Positions 24,401-31,438 of a DNA stretch of 64,000 nt are shown here, one piece after another. The stretch's first letter is position 1, and each line of letters begins with the position of its first letter. Location of the stretch: contig DAOUFY010000108.1 of the NCBI GenBank assembly GCA_034429745.1, positions 1 to 64,000 of the forward strand. The letters run 5' to 3'. The position numbers and the translations under genes were made by a program. Source of the DNA: JBAXBF01 sp034429745 (lineage in GTDB: Bacteria; Chloroflexota; Anaerolineae; Anaerolineales; DRKV01). The notes beneath the pieces were generated by a model. That model was given only the letters and a program-made list of their open reading frames with translations. It made no database searches and was not told the origin of the DNA.

Positions 24401-24819
24401 GTGGATGAAATTAATAACAACAGAAAGCCAATAAAGAGGGAATGAAAAGCACCAGCGTAATAATATACACCGTATGGCAGGGAAGCAAAAAGCATTTGAA
24501 TACTCAGGTATAATAACCATGTAAGGTAAAGTAGTTTATGATTTTTCTTGCTGGTTAGCTCAGCGGTTCCAATGCAAAGGAAGGTAAAGGCGAGAGCTAA
24601 GACAACGGTAATCACATAAGCCCGGATCCAATTGCTGGCAACAGTTTGGTCTGCAATGCTGGTTATGACCAATAAGGCGCTGCTGCCTATCCACCACAAC
24701 AGGTAGGATGACCTTGTACTTAAGTAATAAATGGAAAGTACAATAATTTGGGATATTAAAATAAATATTAAACTTAGCGGAAATACAGTCCTTAAAAGGG
24801 CATTGAAATCAAGAAGCAT
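21481..24819 (-). CDS. Multi-PAS membrane sensor histidine kinase
   Basis: The 1112-residue protein begins with about seven hydrophobic helices (residues 1-220), followed by some five or six PAS domains, several with the FTRKDG/HKNG-type core and PAC ends such as YYIGQILDITELK and MIGTHQDITRLK. The HisKA domain has GIAHEVNSPLQ with the phospho-accepting His876; the ATPase domain has the N box LLSNARDAMPNGG, DSGIGF and GTGLGLS. There is no receiver domain and no partner regulator on this strand, so it is an orphan kinase. The N-terminal region may sense a membrane or small-molecule signal. It converges on gdhA. Confidence 0.92.
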   Translation of the reverse strand: MLLDFNALLRTVFPLSLIFILISQIIVLSIYYLSTRSSYLLWWIGSSALLVITSIADQTVASNWIRAYVITVVLALAFTFLCIGTAELTSKKNHKLLYLTWLLYLSIQMLFASLPYGVYYYAGAFHSLFIGFLLLLISSTFFNHSRSIPSSSGISLYNTIIFGSAGVIYIARSLGFLYYSLTANNSNLPWLVSQSGFTALFTLALLWSFSSLAVNFLHHHANTIRDKNILQVLYNNLLAGIVLIQQSNDSIIECNEGFCKLFNVQRDEVIGKTSLEVVWNGNREQQQAAVADISKPIQFTRKDGNMFYGRAIYKTITINNQPFNMLIIPDITQRVVIEQTLQEREALLQAVFDNAAVGLALSDHEGNFIQINNAYCRLLGFTKEELLNMNIKDISFPDEYPQNLALRQQLSEGKISHGSLEKRLKTKAGGSVHVWLQVSLLRDQHQQPLYYIGQILDITELKRAQAALELEHSRFSAGPVFIVEWDTAPGLRILNVSANASSILGYSLEELTDKDFDFASLIHPDDLKQVIEEMRYYIDHRINHYEQSYRLRKKSGEYAWFYDVTRLVWDNDGNLKTALGYMYDQTNQKQTEIALAKERARLDNIIEGTRTATWEWNVQSGETTFNERWAEIIGYTLEEISPTSIETFVQFTHPHDLQIAQEILQKHFSGELDHYEAEFRMHHKNGNWVWVLDRGKVIEWTPDGKPLLMIGTHQDITRLKQVEEKLRENEAKYRFLVENINDVVWIFNIKTKKLEFVTPSIEKLLGYSQQEILSIPYTEFITAESYQQLKPLSHKIKTAVEKGCSSELPLIIECEHICKDGTLKWIEATLQVIRNNGDPALLGVSRDVTERKQLLDKILLTQKMADLGILAAGIAHEVNSPLQVITGSSETLIKLIDQGTASHDDLIRRLDRINRNAWRIAEIIRSLLAYSRPSVEETKSENINDIIHDTMLLTEHQISVWHNIQVHLDLKDNLPPLICNRNKIIQVLINLLSNARDAMPNGGEIIIRSDYTEKLQQIKLQVQDSGIGFSSKLKTRIFDPFFTTKPIGKGTGLGLSIVMGIIKAHGGTIEVDSEPKKGTTFTIYLPLRPPPEEQNNGAAIDLELLEGRWGKI

Positions 24820-24932
24820 AGGTAACCCCTTTATTGGACAACTTTGCAGACAAAATGGACATATTTATGAATGTTTATAATCAATCTGCGACAATTGTAC
24901 CATATATCATCAAATTATGTGATGGTTGTTTA

Positions 24933-24961
24933 TTGACAAAAGGTGATTTCCGTTGTAATCT
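24933..24961 (+). promoter_or_regulatory. Probable sigma-70 promoter of the haem cluster
   Basis: A perfect TTGACA (24933-24938) is followed after 17 bases by TAATCT (24956-24961), a weak -10 preceded by TG. Transcription would start near 24968, about 27 bases before the hemA ATG at 24995. Confidence 0.6.
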
Positions 24962-24994
24962 TGTGGACAGGTTATTGTGGAAGAGCTTGGGTTG

Positions 24995-26290
24995 ATGAAA
25001 GAAATGCAGTATTTTTGTGTTGGTATGAACCATCTCACTGCACCAATAGAGGTGCGCGAGCGGTGTGCCTTTGATGAGTACCAAGTACGGGCAGCGTTGG
25101 CTCATAAGGGTTGCGGAGATTGGCAGGCAGCGAGTGAGCTGCTGATTTTATCTACCTGCAACCGAACAGAAATTTATGCTGTTGCCAACCGCGATATCTT
25201 TGCGGATTTAGAAGAATTTTTAGCTGAGGTGCGCGGCGAACCTTTAGGAAATTTACAACCTTATTTATACCGCTTGAAACGAATGGAAGCAGTGCGGCAT
25301 TTGTTTGAAGTTGCGTGTGGTTTAAATTCTCAGGTGCTAGGTGAAGCGCAAATATTAGGTCAGATAACGCGTGCGTTGGAGTTAGCACGCGGGGCTGGAA
25401 CAGTGGGTCCAATGCTGAACCGTCTCTTTTTAGCCGCGATTCACAGCGGAAAAAGAGCGCGCAGTGAAACAGCTATCTGTCGCAGTTCTGCTTCTATTTC
25501 CTCGTTAGCGGCAGCCATGGCTGAGCAAGTACTGCCTGATCTTGCAGCAGCAAAAGCCGCTGTTCTTGGTGCTGGAGAAATGGCGGAATTGGCTGTTGAA
25601 GCTCTGCGCCGGCGAGGAGTAACACAATTGGTGGTTGTCAATCGTACAATAAGCCGTGCTCAGCAATTGGCTCAGCGTTGGGGAGCTCAGGTAAACGTTT
25701 TTGAAAATTTGGTTGAGGTGCTGTCTGCTGTGGATATTGTCATTTCTTCGACTGGTGCGCCCCATTTTATTATTACTCGAGATGTTGCTGCTCAGGCGAT
25801 GGCGCGCCGTGCTCAACGTCCGATAGTGCTGATTGATATTGCTCTGCCGCGTGATATTGACCCCGAGATAGCTGAGATGCCTTTTGTATATCTTTATGAT
25901 TTAGACCAACTGAACGCAGAAATGGAATCCTGTCTCTTGCAGCGAAAATCTGAAGTCCCGCGGGTGCGAGAAATCATGGAGCAAGAATTGGCACTGTATA
26001 AAAAATACCTGAGATCCCTGGAAGTATTGCCGTTCATTGCGCAGCTGCAACAGCATGCAGAACAGATCCGCAGCATAGAGTTGGAAAAGACTCTCCGTCA
26101 TTTGCCTGATCTAACACAGGAAGAGCGCAAACATATTGATGCCCTGACCCGAGCATTGGTAAAGAAAATGCTTTCGGCGCCTATGCGCCGCCTGCGCAGT
26201 GAAGCAGTGCAGGCGCGGGCTGCAGAGTACCTTGATGCCCTGCGCTACCTTTTTGAGCTTGATAATGGAGGAGCTGAAACAGAGGAGTAA
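24995..26290 (+). CDS. hemA: Glutamyl-tRNA reductase
   Basis: The first committed enzyme of the C5 tetrapyrrole route reduces glutamyl-tRNA to glutamate-1-semialdehyde with NADPH. The 431-residue product shows GMNHLTAPIEVRER, the catalytic LSTCNRTEIYA motif, LGEAQILGQ, and the Rossmann motif VLGAGEMAELA. The ATG at 24995 is preferred, with GGAAGAG upstream; an in-frame GTG at 24977 and an ATG at 25004 are alternatives. It is the first gene of the haem cluster, and its stop codon directly abuts the hemC ATG. Confidence 0.94.
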   Translation: MKEMQYFCVGMNHLTAPIEVRERCAFDEYQVRAALAHKGCGDWQAASELLILSTCNRTEIYAVANRDIFADLEEFLAEVRGEPLGNLQPYLYRLKRMEAVRHLFEVACGLNSQVLGEAQILGQITRALELARGAGTVGPMLNRLFLAAIHSGKRARSETAICRSSASISSLAAAMAEQVLPDLAAAKAAVLGAGEMAELAVEALRRRGVTQLVVVNRTISRAQQLAQRWGAQVNVFENLVEVLSAVDIVISSTGAPHFIITRDVAAQAMARRAQRPIVLIDIALPRDIDPEIAEMPFVYLYDLDQLNAEMESCLLQRKSEVPRVREIMEQELALYKKYLRSLEVLPFIAQLQQHAEQIRSIELEKTLRHLPDLTQEERKHIDALTRALVKKMLSAPMRRLRSEAVQARAAEYLDALRYLFELDNGGAETEE

Positions 26291-27214
26291 ATGAAGACTT
26301 TCCTGGTAGCAACGCGTCCTTCAGCATTGGCAAGACGACAAACGCAGTGGGTGCTTCAAGCTCTTGAACGGCTGCATCCCCACTTATCTTTTAAAGAGCA
26401 TGTTATTACAACAAAAGGCGATCAAGAACTTGAGAAGCCTTTGCCGTTGATTGGCGGAAAAGGGCTTTTTACCCAAGAGCTGGAGGCAGCGTTGCTTAGC
26501 TGCAGTGTACAGGCTGCGGTGCATTCATTAAAGGACTTGCCGGTGCAGAACCCGGTACAGCTTACGGTTGGGGCTATTCCGCCACGCGGCGATGGCCGCG
26601 ATGTGCTGATATCTGCTCAAGGGTTTACGCTGAACACTTTGCCTATTGGGGCAGTGATAGGCACGTCAAGCTTGCGCCGCGCGGCTCAAATGCTTGCTCT
26701 GCGCCCGGATGTGCAGATAAAGGATTTGCGCGGCAATATTGACACGCGCCTGCGCAAAGCTTTAAACGGCAATTATGATGCAGTGCTGCTTTCTTTGGTT
26801 GGGCTGCAACGAATGGGGTTGGAGGAGTATGTTACTGAAATCTTTTCTTTTGATGAGGTGCTGCCGGCACCCGGACAAGGTGCTTTAGCAGTGCAATGCC
26901 GCGCTGATGACGCGGAAACGCTGCAAATATTAGCCGCACTGGATCATATACCCACGCGACGCGCCGTAACCGCTGAGAGGGCTTTTTTGGAAGGGCTTGG
27001 TGGGGGATGCTCGGTGCCGGTTGGGGCTTATGGTGAGGTTTTGGGCGACGATCCAGAAAGTGAATTGAGATTGAGAACAGTGGTGTTATCACTGGATGGG
27101 AGAAAGAAAATAGCTCTTCAGAAATGCGGCAGCGATCCTGTAAAATTGGGGCAGGAGTTGGCAGACGAAGCTCTGCGGCTAGGGGCGCGGAAGCTGCTGG
27201 ATGAGAGAGGGTGA
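26291..27214 (+). CDS. hemC: Hydroxymethylbilane synthase
   Basis: The 307-residue porphobilinogen deaminase joins four porphobilinogen units into hydroxymethylbilane. Motifs are VATRPSALARRQTQ, HSLKDLP, GTSSLRRAAQ and LPAPGQGALAVQ. Cys240 in GGGCSVPVGA carries the dipyrromethane cofactor. It begins one base after the hemA stop, so translation is coupled. A hemD gene usually follows hemC but is absent here; a 201-base gap leads to hemB. Confidence 0.95.
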   Translation: MKTFLVATRPSALARRQTQWVLQALERLHPHLSFKEHVITTKGDQELEKPLPLIGGKGLFTQELEAALLSCSVQAAVHSLKDLPVQNPVQLTVGAIPPRGDGRDVLISAQGFTLNTLPIGAVIGTSSLRRAAQMLALRPDVQIKDLRGNIDTRLRKALNGNYDAVLLSLVGLQRMGLEEYVTEIFSFDEVLPAPGQGALAVQCRADDAETLQILAALDHIPTRRAVTAERAFLEGLGGGCSVPVGAYGEVLGDDPESELRLRTVVLSLDGRKKIALQKCGSDPVKLGQELADEALRLGARKLLDERG

Positions 27215-27415
27215 GGGTCTTTTACTACCCGACCTTTTATGGAAAAGAAAGAAACACACGAGGGTGGGCAGAAAAAGTGACGAGTCCTGTTGGATGAAGC
27301 TCGAGTGAAAATCTGCCCGTACGTCAGGGATGATGCCCTAAAAATGATGTATAATTCTTACTGAATTTGGTGTAAATTGTGTTTTGGTGATTAAGTCTAA
27401 AGGAATGGGTGACTC
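27215..27415 (+). other. Non-coding gap with folded segment and possible hemB promoter
   Basis: No gene is seen here. GGGCAGA (27266-27272) pairs with TCTGCCC (27312-27318), enclosing a smaller hairpin GTCC/GGAT (27284-27287 with 27292-27295). A stem AGGG/CCCT (27326-27339) follows. A TATAAT at 27350-27355 could be the -10 of a hemB promoter, without a clear -35. The folded part would then lie at the 3' end of the hemA-hemC message. Confidence 0.4.
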
Positions 27416-28444
27416 ATGATTCAATCTTTTGAATTTCCACCTCATGAGCCGCGTTTGCGGCGGTTAAGGTTAAACGAAACGCTGCGTTCTATGCTGCGGG
27501 AAACAGAAATAAACCCGCGTGATTTTGTCTATCCTTTGTTTGTGCGTCATGGAGATGGAGTGCGTAACCCCGTCTGTTCGATGCCGGGGGTTTGTCAGTT
27601 GTCAGTTGATGAAGCAGTCCGCGAGGCGGAAAAGGCTGCACAGTTAGGGATAGGGGCTGTGCTGTTGTTCGGCATACCCGCCGTCAAGGATGAGATTGGT
27701 TCAGAAAACTTTGATGATAATGGGATTGTACAGCAGGCAATCCGTGCAATCAAGAAGGCATTGCCGGAAATGCTGGTGATCACCGATGTGTGCATGTGCG
27801 AATATTCGGAAAGCGGGCACTGTGGGGTGCTTAATATGCCGGGTGAGCATTATCATCCTCATTTGCCGCAGGGTTATGTACTTAACGACGAAACGTTGAC
27901 AGTGCTGGGCAAGGTGGCTGTCTCCCATGCGCGCAGCGGGGCAGATATCGTCGCACCTTCCGGCATGATGGATGGAATGGTGGCTGCCATCCGTTCAGCG
28001 TTGGATGAACAGCATTATGACCATATTCCCATTATGTCTTATGCAGTGAAATATGCTTCATCTTTTTATGGGCCATTCCGCGAAGCTGCGCAGGGAGCGC
28101 CGCGGTTTGGCGACCGCAAATCCCATCAGATGGACCCCGCCAATGCCCGCGAGGCATTGCGTGAGGCGGAGTTGGACGTGCGCGAAGGGGCGGATATACT
28201 GATGGTAAAGCCGGCTTTGGCTTATTTGGATGTCATCTATCGCGTAAAGCAGTTGCACCCAGAAATACCTTTGGCAGCCTACAATGTCAGCGGTGAGTAT
28301 GCTATGCTGAAAGCAGCTGCAGCTAACGGTTGGCTGGACGAGCGCAAGACAGTGTTGGAAGTGTTGACGGCGATCAAGCGCGCGGGGGCAGATATTATTA
28401 TCACTTATCATGCTCTAGAGGCAGCGCAGTGGCTGAAGGATTAA
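27416..28444 (+). CDS. hemB: Porphobilinogen synthase (zinc type)
   Basis: The 342-residue enzyme condenses two 5-aminolevulinate molecules to porphobilinogen. The Schiff-base lysines are Lys212 (SYAVKYASSFYGPFREA) and Lys265 (MVKPALAYLD). The metal-site loop DVCMCEYSESGHCG carries Cys126, Cys128 and Cys136, the three-Cys pattern of zinc-dependent enzymes; magnesium types have Asp/Ala here. It lies in the haem cluster, four bases upstream of the radical SAM gene. Confidence 0.95.
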   Translation: MIQSFEFPPHEPRLRRLRLNETLRSMLRETEINPRDFVYPLFVRHGDGVRNPVCSMPGVCQLSVDEAVREAEKAAQLGIGAVLLFGIPAVKDEIGSENFDDNGIVQQAIRAIKKALPEMLVITDVCMCEYSESGHCGVLNMPGEHYHPHLPQGYVLNDETLTVLGKVAVSHARSGADIVAPSGMMDGMVAAIRSALDEQHYDHIPIMSYAVKYASSFYGPFREAAQGAPRFGDRKSHQMDPANAREALREAELDVREGADILMVKPALAYLDVIYRVKQLHPEIPLAAYNVSGEYAMLKAAAANGWLDERKTVLEVLTAIKRAGADIIITYHALEAAQWLKD

Positions 28445-28448
28445 AAGA

Positions 28449-29621
28449 ATGTCGGCTGATAATGATATGCACTTAAGCCAAGCTGCGGCTGCCGAACGCC
28501 AATTTCACAATCAGCGTATGGAGCATGCCGACTTTGATCAGGCACCCTTTACCATCGCTTGGGAAGTAACCCGCGCCTGTGCTTTTGCTTGTGTTCATTG
28601 CCGCGCCGATGCACAGCCCAAACCGCATCCTGACGAATTGACCACGGAAGAGGCGTTGCGTCTAATTGATCAACTGCAGCAGTTTGGAAATAATCCAATC
28701 CTAATTTTAACTGGTGGTGATCCCATGCTGCGCCGCGATTTAAATGAGTTGATCAGTTATGCTGCCGAAAAGGGTTTGCGCTGTTCACTGACACCTACTG
28801 CGACAGGTCTTCCCACCAGAGAAAGGCTGGAAAAAGCACGTGCGGCCGGTATTAAACGCATTGCGCTTTCACTTGATGCGCCATCGCCGCAAGTGCATGA
28901 TGATTTCCGCCAAAGCCGCGGTTCATGGCAGCGTACGATGAGGATTTTGCAAAACGCCCAAGATGCAGGGTTAAGCGTGCAGGTGAATACAACTGTAGCG
29001 AAACACAACGTAGAACTTTTATCGGAGATGGTGCCATTTGTTCAACAAGTGCAGGCAGTGCAGTGGTCGCTGTTCTTTCTTGTGCCCACCGGCCGCGCTC
29101 AAGCAGAAAAAATGCTTTCTGCCGCTGAACATGAACGGGTTTTTCATTGGCTGTACGACTTAGCTAAAAACGCTCCTTTTGATGTCAAAGCTACCGCTGC
29201 TCCGATGTACCGCCGGGTGGCAATTGAGCGCAAACGTCAGGAACAAAGTGAGCAAGCAGGAGATATCCTTTTTCAAGGAGCTGGTTTTCAATTTGCGGAT
29301 GGGTTGAATCGTCCAACTCGCGGGGTTAACGACGGCAATGGCTTTTTGTTTATTTCCCATATTGGTGAAATTCAGCCTTCCGGCTTTCTTCCGCTGACGG
29401 CAGGTATGGTGAGAAACGATAATGTGGTTGAGGTCTATCGGCATCACCCGCTCTTTGTAGAACTACGCGATCCAGATCGTTACAAGGGAACATGCGGGGG
29501 ATGCGAGTATCGTTTTGTATGTGGTGGACAGCGCGGCAGAGCTTATGCCTTGACCGGTGATCATCTAGAAAGCGACCCGGCTTGCATTCTCGTTAAACAG
29601 TCCCAAACCCAAAGGAGCTAA
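28449..29621 (+). CDS. Radical SAM/SPASM protein in haem cluster
   Basis: The 390-residue protein has the radical SAM CxxxCxxC motif at Cys44, Cys48 and Cys51 (CAFACVHC), LTGGDPMLRRDL, and a C-terminal SPASM-like Cys cluster (CGGCEYRFVCGG and a later Cys). It resembles the family often called TIGR04053 and, more distantly, the haem-pathway enzymes AhbC, AhbD and NirJ. Its place between hemB and hemE suggests a tetrapyrrole side-chain reaction, for example decarboxylation, but substrate specificity cannot be read from sequence. It is not a HemN type, whose motif and length differ. Confidence 0.82.
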   Translation: MSADNDMHLSQAAAAERQFHNQRMEHADFDQAPFTIAWEVTRACAFACVHCRADAQPKPHPDELTTEEALRLIDQLQQFGNNPILILTGGDPMLRRDLNELISYAAEKGLRCSLTPTATGLPTRERLEKARAAGIKRIALSLDAPSPQVHDDFRQSRGSWQRTMRILQNAQDAGLSVQVNTTVAKHNVELLSEMVPFVQQVQAVQWSLFFLVPTGRAQAEKMLSAAEHERVFHWLYDLAKNAPFDVKATAAPMYRRVAIERKRQEQSEQAGDILFQGAGFQFADGLNRPTRGVNDGNGFLFISHIGEIQPSGFLPLTAGMVRNDNVVEVYRHHPLFVELRDPDRYKGTCGGCEYRFVCGGQRGRAYALTGDHLESDPACILVKQSQTQRS

Positions 29622-29627
29622 GGGAAG

Positions 29628-30689
29628 GTGGCACAGGAAAACAACAGCATAGAGAATGATATTCAACTGCCGCGTTTTTTAGCGGCTTGTCGGCGTCAGG
29701 CAGTAGATGCAACGCCAGTTTGGTTTATGCGTCAAGCCGGCCGATATATGCAGGAATATCAGGCTATACGCGCCAAAGCCAGCTTGCTTAAGATCTGCCA
29801 AACACCTGAATTGGCAGTAGAAGTTACTCTTCAACCGCTGCGAGTATTAGGGGTAGATGCAGCTATTCTGTTTGCGGATATTCTCTTGCCGGCGATCCCG
29901 CTGGGCGTGGGTGTTTCTTTTGTCGAAGGTAAGGGCCCGATCATTCATCGCCCAATTCGCAGTATAAAAGATGTGCAAGCATTGAAACCATTTGATCCAA
30001 ACGAAGAATTAAGCTATGTGTATGAAACTATTCGCTTGCTGCGCGCTGAACTGAAAGGAATACCATTGATCGGGTTCTGTGGAGCGCCTTTTACTTTTGC
30101 GGCGTATCTCATTGAAGGCGGGACTTCGCGCAATTTTATTCTGACAAAAACAATGATGTATGCTGCCCCGGAAACATGGTTTGCTCTATTGGAGGGGCTT
30201 ACAGATGTGTTGATTGAATACTTGACGGCACAAATTCGAGCAGGTGCGCAGGCGGTGCAGGTCTTTGATTCATGGGTAGGGATGCTTTCGCCGGATGATT
30301 ATCGCAATTTTGTTCAACCATTTTCGGCGCGTTTGTTGAAAGCCGTAGAAAGGGAAGGAGTGCCGGTAATTCACTTTGGCACTCAAACCAACACCTTGTT
30401 GAAGCTGATGAAAGCAGCCGGCGGTACGGTGTTGGGCTTGGACTGGCGGATTCCCTTGGATGAGGGGTGGCAATTGCTGGGTGATGACGTAGCGGTGCAG
30501 GGAAATCTCGACCCGGTTGTGTTGTTTGCACCGCTCAAGGAGATAAAGAAACGGGTGGAGGATGTACTGCGGCGGGCAAATGGGCGCAAGGGGCATATTT
30601 TTAACCTTGGACATGGCATTTTACCGCATACTCCTGTAGATCATGTAAAAGCAGTAGTGGAGATGGTGCATGAATTTCGCAATGAGTGA
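29628..30689 (+). CDS. hemE: Uroporphyrinogen decarboxylase
   Basis: The 353-residue enzyme removes four carboxyl groups from uroporphyrinogen III to give coproporphyrinogen III. The signature PVWFMRQAGRYMQEY appears near residue 25-39, with ILFADILLPAIPLG and GFCGAPFTFAAYLIEGG further on. The start is GTG, with an AAGGGAAGG ribosome site partly overlapping the approach to it. The 3' end overlaps the DUF4491-like gene by 20 bases. Confidence 0.94.
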   Translation: MAQENNSIENDIQLPRFLAACRRQAVDATPVWFMRQAGRYMQEYQAIRAKASLLKICQTPELAVEVTLQPLRVLGVDAAILFADILLPAIPLGVGVSFVEGKGPIIHRPIRSIKDVQALKPFDPNEELSYVYETIRLLRAELKGIPLIGFCGAPFTFAAYLIEGGTSRNFILTKTMMYAAPETWFALLEGLTDVLIEYLTAQIRAGAQAVQVFDSWVGMLSPDDYRNFVQPFSARLLKAVEREGVPVIHFGTQTNTLLKLMKAAGGTVLGLDWRIPLDEGWQLLGDDVAVQGNLDPVVLFAPLKEIKKRVEDVLRRANGRKGHIFNLGHGILPHTPVDHVKAVVEMVHEFRNE

Positions 30690-31062
30690 ATGGAATATGG
30701 TGGGCATCGCTGCTGCATTTGCAACTTTGGCAGGCATTTGGTTTGGGCATGTCGCTGTGCGCTGGATTGAGTTCCGCACAGCCAACCTCAAACTGCCTGT
30801 ATTTTTGGCGGTGCTATTGGGATTGTGTTTGGAGATCGCCTCGCTTGCTGCTTCAGCCCGTTGGCTTTCGGCTGGCTTAGGCATTTTGGGAGTTACCTTT
30901 TTATGGGACGCTGTTGAACTGTTCCGTCAGGAGAAGCGCGTAAAGCGCGGGCACGCGCCGGCAAATCCCCATAACCCGCGTCATCAGCGCATATTGGCAG
31001 AATACCCCACGGCGACTGTTGAAGACCCTTTTCAACGATTGGAAAGAGATAAAAATGAGTAA
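30670..31062 (+). CDS. DUF4491-like small membrane protein (first copy)
   Basis: The 130-residue protein has about three hydrophobic helices in residues 10-85 and a C-terminal motif LWDAVELFRQEKRVKRG, which matches the end of DUF4491 proteins (ELxxQxxRVxxGW-type). A 45-residue hydrophilic tail follows. The start at 30670 is favoured by GGAG at 30659-30662; 30682 is an alternative. It overlaps hemE by 20 bases and is followed by a paralogue. The function of DUF4491 is not known; the position suggests a link to haem metabolism. Confidence 0.7.
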   Translation: MNFAMSEWNMVGIAAAFATLAGIWFGHVAVRWIEFRTANLKLPVFLAVLLGLCLEIASLAASARWLSAGLGILGVTFLWDAVELFRQEKRVKRGHAPANPHNPRHQRILAEYPTATVEDPFQRLERDKNE

Positions 31063-31075
31063 ATTCTCTTGAAGC

Positions 31076-31417
31076 ATGAAAATGGCTGAAAAATTTGCCG
31101 TATTGGATTTTTTTGGAATAGTTGTAGGCATGATCACATTATTGATCATCGGCTTAGGTTTTGTTTGGGTTATTTATGGTGAGCGTTATTTTGGGGCTGC
31201 TTGGTCGGGTGTGGTGCTGGGGTTAGGAATGGTGATCATTCTCCTTTCTGGTCTGATTCAAAATGATTGGATTGCGGCGGTAGTCGGTATATGGGGGGCT
31301 TCGTTGGTTTGGGGCAGTACAGAACTTAAAGCTCAAGAACGACGGGCAAAATTGGGGTGGTTCCCAAACCGTGAAAAGAAGATATCGTTTCCTTTTGCGC
31401 ACACCCGCAGGAGTTAA
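31076..31417 (+). CDS. DUF4491-like small membrane protein (second copy)
   Basis: The 113-residue protein resembles its neighbour: three hydrophobic helices, then WGSTELKAQERRAKLGWFPNR, a close match to the DUF4491 C-terminal motif. The N-terminal FFGIVVGMITLLIIGLGFVW also fits the family. Start may be 31076 or the in-frame ATG at 31082. It lies 22 bases upstream of hemY. Two divergent copies side by side may act as a heteromer. No catalytic residues are evident. Confidence 0.72.
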   Translation: MKMAEKFAVLDFFGIVVGMITLLIIGLGFVWVIYGERYFGAAWSGVVLGLGMVIILLSGLIQNDWIAAVVGIWGASLVWGSTELKAQERRAKLGWFPNREKKISFPFAHTRRS

Positions 31418-31438
31418 TCCTCCAATAAGGATAAGCTG

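Noticed and set aside
27276..27310. Hammerhead-ribozyme-like core (GTGACGA, small stem, GAAG) between hemC and hemB
   Set aside because: The first core position is G instead of the invariant C of CUGANGA and the second core is GAAG instead of GAAA. Stems I and III are not convincing. The match is too weak.
26291..30689. Search for hemD as a fusion to hemC or hemE
   Set aside because: HemC and HemE have normal lengths and no extra domain; no uroporphyrinogen-III synthase motif was found between them.
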